Source: Arachis hypogaea
Lineage: Eukaryota > Streptophyta > Magnoliopsida > Fabales > Fabaceae
Length of the DNA stretch: 64,000 bases
Direction of reading: 5' to 3'
Assembly: GCF_003086295.3 (NCBI RefSeq)
Contig: NC_092048.1
Span: forward strand, 66,692,841 to 66,756,840
Shown here: in pieces, positions 60,401 to 64,000 of the stretch
Layout: the number at the start of each line of letters is the position of its first letter
Position numbering within the stretch: the first letter of the stretch is position 1
The notes under the pieces: generated by a model
The model's input: only the letters and a program-made list of their open reading frames with translations
The model's database searches: none
Told to the model about the DNA's origin: nothing
Made by a program: the position numbers and the translations under genes

Positions 60401-63400
60401 GCTCCTCCGTTTTTTTTTTTTTTTACGTTGTGCTGACCCTCGTTCTTTAATGACGCTATCCCGAGGGGATACATAAAGGGAGCCGTAATGGCCTCATCTT
60501 CAGCAGGCTCCTCTATTTTTTTTCGGTTTTTTTTTTTTTATGTTGTGCTGACCCTCGTTCTTTAAATGATGCTATCCCGAGGAGGACACCTAAAGGCAAG
60601 CCGTAATGGCCTCATCTTCAGCAGGCTCCTCCGTTTTTTTTTTTTTACTTTGTGCTGACCCTCGTTCTTTAATGACGCTATCCCGAGGAGGACACCTAAA
60701 GCGAGCCGCAATGGCCTCATCTTCGGTAGGCTCCTCCGGTTTTATATTTTCCATTTTTTTTCGTTGTACTGACCCTCGTTCTTTAAATGACGCTATCCCG
60801 AGGAGGACACCTAAAGGCGAGCTGTAATGGCCTCATCTTCGGCATCCTCCTCCGGTTTTTTTTTACGTTGTTCTGACCCTCGTTCTTTAAATGACGCTAT
60901 TCCGAGGAGGACACCTAAAGGGAGCCGTAATGGCCTCATCTCGGCAGGCTCTCCGTTTTTTTTTTTTTTTTTTCCGGTTTTTTTTTAACGTTGTTCTGAC
61001 CCTCGTTCTTTAAATGACGCTATCCCGAGGAGGACACCTAAAGGCGAGCCGTAATGGCCTCATCTTCGGCAGCCTCCTCCGGTTTTTTTTTACGTTGTTT
61101 TGACCCTCGTTCTTTAAATGACGCTATCCCAAGGAGGACACCTAAAGGTGAGCCGTAATGGCCCATCTTCGGCAGGCTCTCCGTTTTTTTTTTGGTTTTT
61201 TTCCGGTTTTTTTTTACTTTTTTGACCCTCGTTCTTTAAATGATGCTATCCCGAGGAGGACACCTAAAGGCAGCCGTAATGGCCTCATCTTCGGCAGGTC
61301 CTCCGTTTTTTTTTCGTTTTTTTAACATTGTTCTGACCTCGTTCTTTAAATGACGCTACCTGAGGAGGACACCTAAAGCGAGCCGTAATGCCTCATCTTC
61401 AGCAGGTTTCCATTTTTTTTTTCCTTTTTTTTACATTGTGCAGACCCTCATTCTTTAAAACGCTATCCCGAGGGGGATACCTAAAGGCGAGCCTTAATGG
61501 CCTTATCTTCAGCAGGCTTCTCTATTTTTTTTTGGTTTTTTCCTTTTTTTTTGACGTTGTGCTGATCCTCGTTGTTTAAATGATGCTATCCCGAGGAGGA
61601 CACCTAAAGGCGAGCCGTAGTGGCCTCATCTTCGGCAAGCTGCTCCGGTTTTTTTCATGTTTTTTTTTACGTTGTTCTGACCCTCGTTCTTTGACTGACG
61701 CTATCCCGAGGAGGACACCTAAAGGCGAGCCGTAATGGCCTCATCTTCGGCAAGGTCTTCCGGTTTTTTTTCCAGTTTTTTTTTTACGTTGTGCTGACCC
61801 TCGTTCTTTAAATGACGCTATCCCGAGGAGGACACCTAAAGGCGAGCCGTAATGGCCTCAACTTCGGCAAGCTTCTCCGGTTTTTTTCCGGTTTTTTTTA
61901 CGTTGTTCTGACCCTCGTTCTTTGAATGACGCTACTCGAGGAGGACACCTAAAGGCGAGCCGTAATGGCCTCATCTTCGGCAGCTTCCTCCGGTTTTTTT
62001 TTTACGTTGTTCTGACCCTCGTTCTTTAAATGACGCTATCCCGAGGAGGACACCTAAAGGCGAGCCGTAATGGCCTCATCTTCGGCAGGCTCATCCGGTT
62101 TTTTTTTTTGTGTTTTTTCCGGTTTTTTTTTTACGTTGTTCTGACACTCGTTTTTAAATGACGCTATCCCGAGGAGGACACCTAAAGGCGAGCCGTAATG
62201 GCCTCATCTTCGGCTGGCTCCTTCGTTTTTTTTTCAGGGTTTTTTTTTAACGTTGTGCTGACCCTCGTTCTTTAAATGACGTTATTCTGAGGAGAACACC
62301 TAAAGGCGAGCCGTAATCGCCTCATCTTCAGCGGGCTCCTCCGTTTTTTTTCCGGTTTTTCCATTTTTTTTACTAAGTTGAGCTGACCCTCGTTCATTAA
62401 ATGATGCTATCCTGAGGAGGACACCAAAAGGCGAGCCGTAATGGCCTCATCTTTGGCAGGTTCCTCCGGTTTTATTTTACGGTTTTTTTGTTTTATTTTA
62501 CGTTGTGCTGACCTCGTTCTTTAAATGACACTATCCGAGGAGGACACCTAAAGGCGAGCCGTAATGTCCTCATCTTCGGCAGGCTCTTCTGTTTTTTTTC
62601 TAGTATTTTTTTTACGTTGTGCTGACTCTCGTTCTTTAAATGACGCTACCCGAGGAGGACACCTAATGGCGAGCCGTAATGGCCTCATCTTCGGCAAGCT
62701 CCTTCGGTTTTTTTCCAGTTTTTTTTTACGTTGTTCTGACCCTCGTACTTTGAATGACGCTAACTCGAGGAGGAACCTAAAGGAGAGCCGTAATGGCCTC
62801 ATCTTCGGCAGCCTCCTCCGTTTTTTTTTTTTTACGTTGTTCTGACCCTCGTTCTTTAAATGACGCTATTTCGAGGAGGACACCTAAAGCGAGCCGTAAT
62901 GGCCTCATCTTTGGCTGGCTCCTCCGGTTTTTTTTCCGGTTTTTCCGTTTTTTTTACTACGTTGTGGTGACCCTCGTTCATTAAATGACGCTATCCCGAG
63001 GAGGACACCTAAGGCGAGCCGTAATGGCCTCATCTTCGGCAGGATATTCCGTTTCTTTTTTTTTTTTTACGTTGTGATGACCCTCGTTCTTTACATGACG
63101 CTATCCCGAGGGGGATACCTAAAGGAGAGCCGTAATGGCCTCATCTTCAGCAGGCTCCTCTATTTTTTTTTTCCGGTTTTTTCCATTTTTTACGTTGTGC
63201 TGACCCTCGTTCTTTAAATGATGCTATCCCGAGGAGGACACCTAAAGGCAAGCCGTAATGGCCTCATCTTCAGCAGGCTCCTCCGTTTTTTTTTTACTTT
63301 GTGCTGACCCTCGTTCTTTCAATGACGCTATCCCGAGGAGGACACCTAAAGTCGAGCCGCAATGCCCTCATCTTCGGTAGGCTCCTCCGGTTTTATATTT

Positions 63401-64000
63401 TCCATTTTTTTTCGTTGTACTGACCCTCGTTCTTTAAATGACGCTATCCCGAGGAGGACACCTAAAGGCGAGCCGTAATGGCCTCATCTTCGTCAGGCTC
63501 CTACGTTTTTTTTTTCGGTTTTTTTAACATTGTTCTGACCCTCGTTCTTTAAATGACGCTATCCTGAGGAGGACACCTAAAGGCGAGCCGTAATCGCCTC
63601 ATCTTCAGCGAGGTCCTCCATTTTTTTTCCTTTTTTTTACATTGTGCAGACCCTCGTTCTTTAAAAAACGCTATCCCGAGGGGATACCTAAAGGCGAGCC
63701 TTAATGGCCTTATCTTCAGCAGGCTCCTCTATTTTTTTTCGTTTTTTTCCTTTTTTTTTACGTTGTGCTGATCCTCGTTGTTTAAATGATGCTATCCCGA
63801 GGAGGACACCTAAAGGCGAGCCGTAATGGCCTCATCTTCGGCAGCTGCTCCGGTTTTTTTCATGTTTTTTTTTTACGTTGTTCTGACCCTCGTTCTTTGA
63901 ATGACGCTATCCCGAGGAGGACACCTAAAGGCGAGCCGTAATGGCCTCATCTTCGGCAAGGTCTTACGGTTTTTTTTCCAGTTTTTTTTTTACGTTGTGC
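57496..64000 (+). repeat. 117-bp satellite, right part (open at window end)
   Basis: Continues the monomer families of 47-57 kb: CATG-interrupted linkers near 59140, 61656 and 63860, GAGAGTTAATGG near 58400, TTTTATATTTTCC linkers near 60739 and 63395. The order is reshuffled relative to the 3571-bp duplication. Missing-base monomers reappear at about 59280-61400 and 62500-63000. The longest satellite frame in the window (132 codons, 58474-58872) is here and is not a gene. The window ends inside a monomer. Confidence 0.95.

Noticed and set aside
1..64000. CRISPR-like regular repeats and spacers
   Set aside because: The repeated part is about 95 bp, the variable part is low-complexity T, and there are no cas genes. 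This is an ordinary tandem satellite in a plant genome.
1..64000. Poly-T runs as RNA polymerase III terminators or SINE-like tails
   Set aside because: No A-box or B-box promoter precedes them, and the runs are the regular linkers of the satellite.

Overview
The window is almost entirely non-genic plant repetitive DNA. About 54.4 of the 64 kb (85 percent) is one tandem satellite in a single orientation. Its monomer averages about 117 bp, and I estimate roughly 460 copies. Each monomer has a conserved GC-richer core of about 95 bp and a hypervariable T-rich linker of about 15 to 50 nt. The array is open at both window ends. It is interrupted by two truncated Ty3/gypsy retrotransposons of Athila type. 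I see no intact host gene, no rRNA or tRNA gene and no CRISPR array.

The organism is a flowering plant, most likely a legume. The retroelement style resembles what I remember of peanut (Arachis) LTR elements: hairpin-rich U3 with ACGTTA palindromes, repeated AAGTTTGGTGTT boxes near the 3' LTR, and the inverted repeat TTGGGAGGCAACCCAA downstream of pol. The species call is inference. The setting looks like satellite heterochromatin, probably pericentromeric or a cytological band.

Layout: 1-2709 satellite; 2710-6915 plus-strand Athila-like fragment (3' non-coding internal region plus 3' LTR, no coding left); 6910-8668 satellite; 8669-14049 minus-strand Athila-like fragment (complete 3' LTR, 3' non-coding region, decayed integrase, RNase H and the end of RT); 14044-64000 satellite with strong higher-order structure. 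Within the last stretch, 16010-23560 holds about ten copies of a 768-bp higher-order repeat (HOR). 24500-29100 is a nested 350/470/705/1170/3047-bp pattern. 31984-33900 is a 958-bp tandem duplication. 42200-47200 carries a roughly 2-kb HOR. 51930-57495 contains a 3571-bp offset duplication. From about 35.86 kb onward many monomers lose single bases from short homopolymers, worst at 49548-49960, which looks like a consensus-quality problem.

No genes act together here. The window is useful as a record of satellite evolution: HOR birth, CpG-transition variants, nested duplication and retroelement capture. The two U3 hairpin arrays are the most distinctive non-satellite structure. Every ORF lying in the satellite is an accident of its stop-poor core.
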